The notes under the pieces were generated by a model, which did no database searches, was not told the DNA's origin, and worked only from the letters and a program-made list of their open reading frames with translations. 16,196 nt of DNA from an uncultured Devosia sp. (GTDB lineage Bacteria; Pseudomonadota; Alphaproteobacteria; Rhizobiales; Devosiaceae): contig CAJYKO010000039.1 of NCBI GenBank assembly GCA_913775215.1, positions 1-16,196 of the forward strand, written 5' to 3'. Of the stretch, positions 1 to 6,423 are shown piece after piece. A program made the translations under genes and the position numbers. Within the stretch, counting starts at the first letter, position 1, and each line of letters starts with the position of its first letter.

Positions 1-1
1 T

Positions 2-1075
2 GTGACGATGTTCGGCATTTTTGCTGCCGTCTCGCTGACAAGCGGCGTGATCAGCCACGTGGTGGCAGCAGCGGGTTTTGATTGGGGGATGACCGAAGAG
101 GTCCTCCTTCGAACGGTCACCGAATTCCTGAACCTGACAATTTTCGTGCCGCTCGTTGCCGCGCAGCGCATGATCAGGGGGCCGCTCAAGAAAAAAGACG
201 GACTCGATCGCCGGCGATTCGTCCTTCATGGCGTGGCGCTCACCACTCTGCTCTTCGCCTTCGGGGCCATGGTTTTCATCGGCGGCCCGGGCGCAATGGC
301 GTTTTACCTCCCACCGCTTCTGTGGTGCATTACTCGAGTTCGATCGATTTTCGGCTTTGTGCTGTCGGCAATTGCAGCGGTCTGGACGCTGGTTTCGGTG
401 CAGACCGGTCTCGTCGCGCTTTATGCCGAGCATCTCCATGTCGAAACGCGAATGGACCTGGCATCCTTCCGGTTGGGCGTGGCCTCGGTCACGCTTGGTG
501 CATTGGCCGTGGTGGCACTCAACGCTTTCTGGCGGCGATCGGCGCAGGAGGACAAGCAGCGGGCCGACCGTGACGCACTGACCGGACTTTTGACGCGCAA
601 GCAGTTTTATGAAAGTGCCGATTATTCGCTGGGTCAACTCAAACCCGAAACGAATAGCATCGCCATTGCCATCGAAATCGACCGCTTCCGCTCCATCAGC
701 CACGCCCGCGGTCAGGAAACCGGCGATCAGGTCGTTCTGACGGTTTCAGAACTGCTGACGGCCAATATCAGGCGCGGCGATATCCTTGGGCGGCTCGGCG
801 GCGAAGACTTCGCGATTCTCCTGCCCGGCGCAGGTCTTGAAGAAGGCAATCGGGTTGCAGAGCGCATGCGTGCCTCGATCGCGGCAGAACCGTTCCGTCA
901 CGATGGGTCGGATTTCAGCACCAGCGTCAGTATCGGGCTTGTCGAGTTCAAGACCCCGGCCAACTTCTCGCGCATGCTGAGCCTTGCCGACGAGGCGCTT
1001 TATGAGGCTAAAAGCGCTGGGCGTAATCGTGTGGTCGCCTATCGCAATGACGGGCCGGAAGAAAGCGCGGCCTGA
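2..1075 (+). CDS. MASE1-like membrane GGDEF protein (putative diguanylate cyclase), 5'-partial
   Basis: The visible 357 residues contain about four hydrophobic segments (near residues 5-25, 40-55, 78-95 and 100-140, with a last one at 157-176) and then a GGDEF domain from DALTGL (191) to the end. The membrane part resembles the C-terminal half of MASE1 sensor regions (YLPPLLW, then another pair of helices), so the true start probably lies left of the window; the GTG at position 2 is only the first usable codon. GGDEF enzymes make cyclic di-GMP from two GTP at the inner membrane. The signature is GGEDF (266-270), preceded by an RRGD inhibitory I-site (257-260) at the standard five-residue spacing. 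By comparison with PleD, the first metal Asp is Glu (E225), the guanine-binding Asn is Ser (S233) and the second signature acid is Asp (D269). It may therefore be weak or a c-di-GMP receptor rather than an active cyclase. No EAL domain follows. Confidence 0.85.
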   Translation: MTMFGIFAAVSLTSGVISHVVAAAGFDWGMTEEVLLRTVTEFLNLTIFVPLVAAQRMIRGPLKKKDGLDRRRFVLHGVALTTLLFAFGAMVFIGGPGAMAFYLPPLLWCITRVRSIFGFVLSAIAAVWTLVSVQTGLVALYAEHLHVETRMDLASFRLGVASVTLGALAVVALNAFWRRSAQEDKQRADRDALTGLLTRKQFYESADYSLGQLKPETNSIAIAIEIDRFRSISHARGQETGDQVVLTVSELLTANIRRGDILGRLGGEDFAILLPGAGLEEGNRVAERMRASIAAEPFRHDGSDFSTSVSIGLVEFKTPANFSRMLSLADEALYEAKSAGRNRVVAYRNDGPEESAA

Positions 1076-1096
1076 GGCCTGAAACGGCCAAGACGC

Positions 1097-1125
1097 TTGC
1101 ATTACGGGCACGATCCTCTTATAGG
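1097..1125 (+). promoter_or_regulatory. Candidate sigma-70-type promoter of the rpsF operon
   Basis: CTTGCA (1096-1101) resembles the alphaproteobacterial -35 box CTTGAC, and TATAGG (1120-1125) resembles a -10 box, with about 17 nt between them. Transcription would begin near 1131 and give a leader of about 180 nt before rpsF. This rests on pattern only. Confidence 0.4.
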
Positions 1126-1143
1126 GCGCCTAGCAATTCGTTT

Positions 1144-1205
1144 GGCCGGGGGCTGAACGGAGGGTTTTTCGTTTGAAAAGGCGAGAAATAGGGCTTTGCC
1201 CGGCC
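1144..1205 (+). promoter_or_regulatory. Structured leader upstream of rpsF
   Basis: GGCCGGG (1144-1150) is the exact complement of CCCGGCC (1199-1205) and would close a long stem. Inside it TTTTC (1166-1170) and GAAAA (1175-1179) form a second hairpin with a GTTT loop. Many bacteria carry an mRNA leader bound by the S6:S18 complex for autoregulation of rpsF-rpsR. This leader is in the right place, but I could not match that motif's conserved core, so the role is inferred. The hairpin at its start has no U-run, so it does not look like a terminator for the gene to the left. Confidence 0.35.
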
Positions 1206-1309
1206 TCCCGTGTTCCCGCTCTTTGCAAGACTGCTTTGACGCCTTTCCGGCTTCGAAGGGGCTCCGCGCCAGCGAAACGCTTATGACAACTGAAAGGAAG
1301 GCGCACGCA

Positions 1310-1708
1310 ATGGCCCTTTACGAACACATCTTCCTGGCGCGCCAGGACGTTTCCCAGCAGCAGGTCGAAGAACTGACCGCGCAGCTGACCGAAATCCTGT
1401 CTCAGGGTGGCGGCAAGGTTACCAAGAACGAATACTGGGGCCTCAAGGGTCTCTCCTACCGCATCCGCAAGAACCGCAAGGCTCACTACACTCTGCTCAA
1501 CATCGACGCATCGGCCCCGGCCGTTGCCGAAATGGAACGCCAGATGCGCATCAATGAAGACGTTCTGCGCTTCATGACCGTGCGTGTGGACGAGCTCGAA
1601 GAAGGCCCGTCCGCGATGATGCAGAAGCGCGATCGCGACGATCGTGATGGTGGTGGCCGTGGCGACCGTGGTGGCCCGTCGGGCGACCGTCGTCCCCGCC
1701 GCTTCTAA
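1310..1708 (+). CDS. rpsF: 30S ribosomal protein S6
   Basis: The 132-residue product starts MALYEHIFLARQDVS and keeps the S6 core (YWGLKGLSYRIRKN, then HYTLLNID and RINEDVLRFM). S6 sits on the platform of the 30S subunit, where it pairs with S18. After residue 100 comes a tail rich in Arg, Asp and Gly, typical of alphaproteobacterial S6 and not of the short E. coli core. The ATG at 1310 was chosen over upstream in-frame codons because AAGGAAG (1294-1300) lies 9 nt before it and the protein then starts at the family's usual N-terminus. It is the first gene of the rpsF-rpsR-rplI cluster; rpsR follows after 18 nt, so the two are almost certainly cotranscribed. Confidence 0.97.
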   Translation: MALYEHIFLARQDVSQQQVEELTAQLTEILSQGGGKVTKNEYWGLKGLSYRIRKNRKAHYTLLNIDASAPAVAEMERQMRINEDVLRFMTVRVDELEEGPSAMMQKRDRDDRDGGGRGDRGGPSGDRRPRRF

Positions 1709-1726
1709 GATAAGGAACGCATAGCC

Positions 1727-1981
1727 ATGGCTATTAAAGACCTCACCACTTCCCAGGCCCGTCGTCCGTTCCAGCGCCGTCGCAAGACCTGCCCGTTCTC
1801 GGGCGAAGGCGCACCGAAGATCGACTACAAGGACGTCCGCCTGCTCTCGCGCTACGTTTCCGAGCGCGGCAAGATCGTTCCCAGCCGCATCACGGCCGTT
1901 TCGGCCAAGAAGCAGCGTGAACTGGCTCGCGCGATCAAGCGTGCCCGCTTTATCGGCATCATGCCGTATGCGGTCAAGTAA
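1727..1981 (+). CDS. rpsR: 30S ribosomal protein S18
   Basis: This 84-residue basic protein has the family signature: RRKTCPFSG (18-26), DYKDVRLLSRYVSERGKI and a C-terminal RARFIGIMPYAVK. S18 binds 16S rRNA at the platform as a heterodimer with S6, whose gene ends 18 nt upstream. AAGGAA (1712-1717) is placed 9 nt before the ATG. The length matches bacterial S18. The gap of 210 nt to rplI is unusual for this operon; in several Rhizobiales that interval holds a membrane protein gene (DUF2232), and none is seen here. Confidence 0.97.
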   Translation: MAIKDLTTSQARRPFQRRRKTCPFSGEGAPKIDYKDVRLLSRYVSERGKIVPSRITAVSAKKQRELARAIKRARFIGIMPYAVK

Positions 1982-1987
1982 GCTCGC

Positions 1988-2081
1988 TGGGCAGGCGATA
2001 TAGCGGCGGTTCGCTGCGCTTCCGGTGCTCACGTACTCATGTACGCTCCGCTCGCGAACCACCACTATCTCATCCAGCCCA
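1988..2081. repeat. 94-nt imperfect palindrome in the rpsR-rplI gap
   Basis: The two arms meet at CGTAC-TCAT-GTACG (around 2032-2045). Moving outward, GGTTCGC (2008-2014) pairs with GCGAACC (2054-2060). The 15-nt arm 2000-2014 pairs with 2054-2068 with only two C-A mismatches, and TGGGC (1988-1992) pairs with GCCCA (2077-2081). The middle of each arm (2015-2031 and 2046-2053) is unequal and would form an internal loop. If transcribed it gives a very long hairpin between S18 and L9. It could be a REP- or MITE-like intergenic element, or a processing or attenuation signal. No U-run follows, so a simple terminator is unlikely. Confidence 0.75.
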
Positions 2082-2132
2082 ACGGCTTCCTCTCGGCATA
2101 CCAGTGCCGGACGAAAGAATACCCGCTGGGGT

Positions 2133-2170
2133 CGCGAATGGTTCGCGGCTCCTAACCGTCGTATCGACGG
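2133..2170 (+). promoter_or_regulatory. Two tandem small hairpins before rplI
   Basis: CGCGAA-TGG-TTCGCG (2133-2147) and CCGTCG-TAT-CGACGG (2156-2170) are both perfect 6-bp stems with 3-nt loops, 8 nt apart. The second ends 7 nt before the ribosome binding site AAAGGA (2178-2183) of rplI. They could tune rplI translation or protect a processed 5' end. No known ribosomal-protein leader was recognised. Confidence 0.5.
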
Positions 2171-2191
2171 GACAGCCAAAGGAATAAAGAC

Positions 2192-2758
2192 ATGAAAGTC
2201 ATTCTGCTCGAGCGCGTTGGTCGCACCGGCACCATCGGCGACGAAGTCACTGTGAAGGACGGCTTTGCCCGTAACTTCCTCCTGCCGCAGGGCAAGGCTC
2301 TTCGCGCAACCGAAGCCAACCGCAAGCGTTTCGAAAACGAACGCGCCCATATTGAACAGCGCAACGAAGAGCGCCGCAACGCCGCTGCCGGCATTGCTGA
2401 AGGCCTCAATGGCCGCTCGGTCGTCATCATCCGTCAGGCTGGTGAAACCGGTCAGCTCTATGGTTCGGTCGCTGCCCGCGACGTCGTGGAAGCCCTGGCC
2501 AACGATGGTTTCATCGTCCAGCGCAACCAGGTCGACCTCGCCGACCCGATCAAGTCGGTTGGCGTGCACACCGTGTCGCTGAACCTGCATGCTGAAGTTG
2601 CCGTTTCGATCACCGTCAACGTCGCGCGTTCCGCCGACGAAGCCGAGCGTCAGGCACAGGGTGAAGACGTCACCGTTCACACCTTTGAAGAAGACGAAAA
2701 CAGCGACTTCGCCGCTGGCCAGAAGGACGCTGCTTCGGACGACCGTTTCGAAGAATAG
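2192..2758 (+). CDS. rplI: 50S ribosomal protein L9
   Basis: The 188-residue product begins MKVILLERV and shows the L9 signature in VKDGFARNFLLPQGKA (21-36). It continues into the long connecting helix (about 40-75) and the C-terminal globular domain (GQLYGSV, then VGVHTVSLNLHAEVAVSI). L9 binds domain V of 23S rRNA and extends from the L1 side of the 50S subunit, where it helps frame maintenance. The tail after residue 150 is an acidic extension common in alphaproteobacteria; E. coli L9 has about 149 residues. The start is fixed by AAAGGA 8 nt upstream and the canonical first residues. A strong terminator follows within 25 nt, so it ends the operon. Confidence 0.97.
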   Translation: MKVILLERVGRTGTIGDEVTVKDGFARNFLLPQGKALRATEANRKRFENERAHIEQRNEERRNAAAGIAEGLNGRSVVIIRQAGETGQLYGSVAARDVVEALANDGFIVQRNQVDLADPIKSVGVHTVSLNLHAEVAVSITVNVARSADEAERQAQGEDVTVHTFEEDENSDFAAGQKDAASDDRFEE

Positions 2759-2781
2759 TTCTGGTGAACATCGATCTTTTG

Positions 2782-2808
2782 AAAGGCCGGGCGCATGCCC
2801 GGCCTTTT
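2782..2808 (+). terminator. Rho-independent terminator of the rpsF-rpsR-rplI operon
   Basis: A perfect 11-bp stem, AAAGGCCGGGC with GCCCGGCCTTT, encloses a GCAT loop and runs into TTTT. It starts 24 nt after the rplI stop. The matching A- and T-runs mean it could also work on the minus strand. Confidence 0.9.
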
Positions 2809-2897
2809 GCTTTTGGCCCAATAAGTGCCTGAGGCGTCACGTTTCGGTCACAGGCCAAGGCTCTAGTTCGACCCGACCCAGATCGGAGAAAGACCAG

Positions 2898-4052
2898 ATG
2901 CGCTTGACCGCCTGCCTGACTTTGACTGCCCTTCTCGTTGCCATGCCCCCTGCCTTGGCACAGAAAACCAAGACGACCAGTTTCATCGACAGCCTCAATC
3001 AGGAAACGGCCACCGAAGCCGTCGAGAGCTTTGTCGGCGCGATGGAAAACCAAGATTTTTTCAGCGCCTATTATTACCTCTCTCCCGAGGCCAAGGACGG
3101 GACCTATCAGACCTTGGCTTCGTTGCAGTTCGGCAAGCTCTTGCCGGGTACCGATCCCTTCAAAATGGAAGGCTCTGTGATCGGCGACCGGACACTGCCC
3201 GTGGTGTTGCAGGAAGACCTGACAGAAGGCGCGCAGATTTTTGACGATCTTATGCGAGGCGGCCTTGCCTCGGGGCATGCGCCATTCACCTTCGAGGGCG
3301 CCGAGGTGCTCGCCATTACCGAAGGCGACAGCGATGGCACTGCAGAAGTTGCGGTGAGCGAAGGGCCAAGCCCGCTCACACTTTCGCTCGAAAAAACCGA
3401 ATGGGGCGATTGGCGGGTCGACGAGATCACCTGGGACGGGTCATCCGAAGGCAAGCCGTGGGACGCGGGAACCAGCGCACCTGTCGAAGGGGCAACACAA
3501 GCCGAAGGTCCGCGAACGATCCTCGACACCTTGCCGACCGAATCGCCTGAGGTTGCGGCTGAAGCGTTTGTCGAAGCCTTTGCAGCGGGCGACTACTTCC
3601 AAGCGCACTTGCTGATGTCGCCAGCCGCCAAGCGAGCCCTCCTCGATCCTATGCGGCCGTTGATGATGATGCAGTTCCTCCCGGGGATCGACGAGGAAGA
3701 TTTGCCGGGCACCGGGCTCTTCCGCCAGGTGCAGCGCGCCGATGCACTGGCATTCGACACGATGCGCGATCCGGCCGTGGTGATGCATCGACTGCTGACG
3801 GCTGCGAAGCGGCAGGGCGTGCTGCCGTTCAGCCTCGATGGTGCGGAGGTTGAGGCGGTGAGCGAGATAACCGAGCCGACCGAGCCTGAAAGCGAGATGA
3901 TCGCGGAGACCACCGTCACGGTGAAGACAGCGGGCGATCCGAGCGTGATCAACCTTCATATGGTGCAATTGCCCAATGACGAGTGGCGCGTCGATCGCAT
4001 CTCCTGGGACGGCTCGCTCGATCAATTGCGACCATGGGGTTTGCCGGTCTGA
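2898..4052 (+). CDS. Exported protein with two copies of an unrecognised ~160-residue domain
   Basis: I do not recognise the family. The 384-residue product starts with a signal peptide (MRLTACLTLTALLVAMPPALA, split before Q22) and has no later membrane segment, so it is probably periplasmic. Residues 29-188 and 208-382 are two diverged copies of one domain. Each begins with a helix-like AAEAFVEAF stretch and then has LSPEAK (61-66) or MSPAAK (240-245). Next come APFTFEGAEV or LPFSLDGAEV, and each copy closes with WRVDEITWDGS (172-182) or WRVDRISWDGS (363-373). The size and the closing W-R-V-D strand suggest an NTF2-like alpha/beta fold, which is inference. GGAGAA (2885-2890) lies 7 nt before the ATG; the open frame upstream of it lies over rplI and is not used. 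The next gene encodes a third copy. Confidence 0.85.
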   Translation: MRLTACLTLTALLVAMPPALAQKTKTTSFIDSLNQETATEAVESFVGAMENQDFFSAYYYLSPEAKDGTYQTLASLQFGKLLPGTDPFKMEGSVIGDRTLPVVLQEDLTEGAQIFDDLMRGGLASGHAPFTFEGAEVLAITEGDSDGTAEVAVSEGPSPLTLSLEKTEWGDWRVDEITWDGSSEGKPWDAGTSAPVEGATQAEGPRTILDTLPTESPEVAAEAFVEAFAAGDYFQAHLLMSPAAKRALLDPMRPLMMMQFLPGIDEEDLPGTGLFRQVQRADALAFDTMRDPAVVMHRLLTAAKRQGVLPFSLDGAEVEAVSEITEPTEPESEMIAETTVTVKTAGDPSVINLHMVQLPNDEWRVDRISWDGSLDQLRPWGLPV

Positions 4053-4101
4053 CGAACAACGCACCAAAATTGTTGGTATCACATGGTCAGCGCGTTTTCG
4101 C

Positions 4102-4130
4102 TTTAGAGGCTAGGCACTTGGCTTTATAAT
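4102..4130 (+). promoter_or_regulatory. Promoter of the single-domain exported protein gene
   Basis: TTTAGA (4102-4107) and a perfect TATAAT (4125-4130) are separated by 17 nt. Transcription would start near 4137, just before the GGGGGA ribosome binding site (4143-4148). The ATG at 4129 would then be upstream of the transcript start, which supports the start at 4156. Confidence 0.6.
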
Positions 4131-4155
4131 GCGCCGACTTCCGGGGGACAGAACC

Positions 4156-4791
4156 ATGCGATTTCTTGCAGCAACGCTGGCGACAATAATTCTTTGCGTG
4201 CCGGCCATGGCGCAAGAGGGGCGCACCTTTGTTGATCGCCTGCCGATGGACACGCCGCAGGACACGGCCAAGGCCTTTATCGACGCGTTCAACTACAAGG
4301 ATTTTGCGACGGCCTATTACATGCTCTCGCCCGAGGCCAAGCGGACCTTTGTCGATAGCTACTACGCCTATACCGCCGGGCGCTATTTCAATGTAGGGGA
4401 GAGCGGCATGGTCGACGGCTCGCTGCTGTCGGATGCGACGCTTTCGGACGATGAACTGGCCGAAGTGGGCGACGATACGGCGCTGATTTTCGATAATCTC
4501 GTGTTCCACGCCGATGCCAATGGCGAAATGCCGTTCAGCCTGGCGAATGCCGAGCCGGCGCTGGTGGAGTCGACCGGGGAGAAGACCGCGCTAATCACCG
4601 TCCAGGGCGGGCAACCGGCGACAATCCTGATGGATGCCGAACTACTCTATAATGGCGACTGGCGGATCGACCGGATCCATTGGGCGGGCTCGGACGGCTC
4701 GCTGAAGCCTTGGGGGCTCAGCACCGGTAAGGTGAAGAAGCATGAGCCCGCGCCGGAAGCCGAAGACGCGCCAGCCCCGACTCAGCCATGA
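4156..4791 (+). CDS. Exported protein with one copy of the same unrecognised domain
   Basis: I do not recognise the family. The 211-residue protein has a clear signal peptide (basic start, hydrophobic run 5-17, AMA before Q20), so it is probably periplasmic. The domain (about 25-188) matches both halves of the preceding protein. It has FVDRLPMDTP at the front, AKAFIDAF, AYYMLSPEAKR (53-63), MPFSLANAEP, then WRIDRIHWAGS (169-179) and LKPWG. Residues 191-211 form a Lys- then Pro/Glu/Ala-rich tail. The start follows GGGGGA by 7 nt and gives a proper signal sequence; the in-frame ATG at 4129 overlaps the -10 box. The upstream paralogue ends 104 nt earlier, so the pair looks like a local duplication with its own promoter. 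It is closer to the C-terminal half of its neighbour (LPxxTP, WRxDRI, PWG). Confidence 0.85.
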   Translation: MRFLAATLATIILCVPAMAQEGRTFVDRLPMDTPQDTAKAFIDAFNYKDFATAYYMLSPEAKRTFVDSYYAYTAGRYFNVGESGMVDGSLLSDATLSDDELAEVGDDTALIFDNLVFHADANGEMPFSLANAEPALVESTGEKTALITVQGGQPATILMDAELLYNGDWRIDRIHWAGSDGSLKPWGLSTGKVKKHEPAPEAEDAPAPTQP

Positions 4792-4799
4792 TCCCGTGC

Positions 4800-4829
4800 A
4801 ACAACCGGGGATCGACAATCCCCGTTGTT
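4800..4829 (+). terminator. Likely terminator hairpin after the exported-protein pair
   Basis: AACAA-C-CGGGGAT (4800-4812, one bulged C) pairs with ATCCCCG-TTGTT (4818-4829) around a CGACA loop, starting 9 nt after the stop codon. The T-run is poor, so strength is uncertain. Confidence 0.5.
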
Positions 4830-4936
4830 CACAGTGTTCACAGCCTGCGGAGTTTATTAAGCCTTGGCCCCGTAGGTGATGTGGGACTCTAGCTGCGCTC
4901 GCGTGGTTAGAAAGGTTAACACACCCGAGGACACCA

Positions 4937-6421
4937 ATGGCTGAGATCGCACGGCTGCACCCGGCCGAAGACAAGTCGTTTCGTTTGGCTCCACACAATG
5001 TGGAGGCCGAGCAGGCGCTGCTGGGCGCTATCCTCATCAACAACGAAGCCTTCTATCGCGTCTCGGATTTTCTCGAGCCTGAGCATTTTTACGAGCCGGT
5101 GCATCGCGATATCTATGACATCACGAGCAAGGTGATCCGCGCTGGCAAGTCTGCCGATCCGACGACGATCAAGACTCACCTGCCCGACCAGTTGTTGCCT
5201 GAAGTGACCATGGCGCAGTATCTGGCGCGTCTCGCCGCCGAAGCCACCACTGTCATCAATGCCGGAGACTATGGGCAGGCGATCTATGACCTGGCCATCC
5301 GGCGCAACCTGATCCTCGTCGGCGAGGAGATGGTTTCGGTGGCCTATGAGTCGGACGTCGAGATGACGCCGACCAAGCAGATCGAAAAGGTCGAAGGCGA
5401 GCTCTTCCAGCTGGCGGAAAAGGGCCGCTATGACGGCGGCTTCTTGAGCTTCGGTACCGCACTCAATGCCTCGATCCGTATGGCGGGGGAAGCGTTTCAG
5501 CGCGATGGCGGGCTTTCGGGCGTGGCGACGGCGCTGCACGATCTCGACAGGCAGATGGGCGGCTTGCAGCGCTCGGACTTGATCATCCTGGCTGGCCGCC
5601 CGGCCATGGGCAAGACTTCGCTTGTGACCAATATCGCCTATAATGTCGCAAAAGCCTGGCGCGGCGAGGTGACGCCGGACGGGCACACCAAGACCGTCGA
5701 TGGCGGCATTGTTGGGTTCTTCAGCCTCGAAATGAGTTCGGAGCAGCTCGCGACGCGTATTCTGGCGGAACAGGCGGAGATTTCCTCGTCCGACATCCGC
5801 CGCGGCCGCATTCACGACAGCCAGTTTTCCAAGCTTGTCGACGTCTCCAACGAGATGAGCCGTGTGCCGCTTTATATCGACGATACCGGCGGCATCTCGG
5901 TGGCGCAGATGGCGGCGCGGGCGCGACGCTTGAAGCGGCAGAAGGGGCTTGATCTCCTGATCGTCGACTATCTTCAGTTGCTTTCGGGTTCATCGAAATC
6001 CTCGAGCCAGAACCGCGTGCAGGAACTGACCGAGATCACGACAACGCTGAAGGCGCTGGCAAAGGAACTGGAAGTGCCCGTCATTGCCCTCTCCCAGCTC
6101 TCCCGTCAGGTGGAAGCGCGCGACGACAAGCATCCGCAGCTAGCGGATTTGCGCGAATCGGGTTCTATCGAGCAGGACGCCGACGTGGTGCTGTTCGTTT
6201 ATCGCGAAGAGTATTATCTCAAGAACAAGGAACCCAAAGAGGGAACGCCGGAGCACATTGCCTGGCAAGGGGAAATGGAACAGGTGCACGGCAAGGCGGA
6301 AGTCATCATAGCCAAGCAGCGCCACGGCCCGACCGGCACTGTGCAGCTGAGCTTTGAAGCCCAGTTCACCCGCTTTGGAAATCTCGCAAGGGCAGACTAC
6401 TTGCCCGAACGCATGGAATAG
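4937..6421 (+). CDS. dnaB: Replicative DNA helicase DnaB
   Basis: DnaB is the hexameric ring helicase that unwinds DNA 5'-3' at the replication fork. The 494-residue product has the N-terminal primase-binding domain (PHNVEAEQALLGAIL near 19-33), a linker, and a RecA-like ATPase domain. Walker A is GRPAMGKT (220-227), Walker B is LLIVDYLQLL with D344, and DLRESGSIEQDADVV carries the later conserved arginine and acid. Between Walker A and FFSLEMSSEQLATR there is an insert (AWRGEVTPDGHTKTVDGG) of the kind seen in alphaproteobacterial DnaB. GAGGA (4927-4931) precedes the ATG by 5 nt. Only 2 nt separate it from alr, so translation is probably coupled. Confidence 0.96.
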   Translation: MAEIARLHPAEDKSFRLAPHNVEAEQALLGAILINNEAFYRVSDFLEPEHFYEPVHRDIYDITSKVIRAGKSADPTTIKTHLPDQLLPEVTMAQYLARLAAEATTVINAGDYGQAIYDLAIRRNLILVGEEMVSVAYESDVEMTPTKQIEKVEGELFQLAEKGRYDGGFLSFGTALNASIRMAGEAFQRDGGLSGVATALHDLDRQMGGLQRSDLIILAGRPAMGKTSLVTNIAYNVAKAWRGEVTPDGHTKTVDGGIVGFFSLEMSSEQLATRILAEQAEISSSDIRRGRIHDSQFSKLVDVSNEMSRVPLYIDDTGGISVAQMAARARRLKRQKGLDLLIVDYLQLLSGSSKSSSQNRVQELTEITTTLKALAKELEVPVIALSQLSRQVEARDDKHPQLADLRESGSIEQDADVVLFVYREEYYLKNKEPKEGTPEHIAWQGEMEQVHGKAEVIIAKQRHGPTGTVQLSFEAQFTRFGNLARADYLPERME

Positions 6422-6423
6422 GC

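Noticed and set aside
1130..2821. A 563-codon minus-strand open frame opposite rpsF-rpsR-rplI
   Set aside because: It covers three certain genes on the other strand, has no ribosome binding site of note and a product of low-complexity antisense character; it is a codon-bias artefact.
2589..2897. 103 extra in-frame codons upstream of the two-domain exported protein
   Set aside because: They overlap rplI and its terminator, and would hide the clear signal peptide that starts at 2898.
4129..4155. Earlier in-frame ATG for the single-domain exported protein
   Set aside because: It overlaps the -10 box and would put charged residues before the signal peptide; ATG 4156 has the good GGGGGA site.
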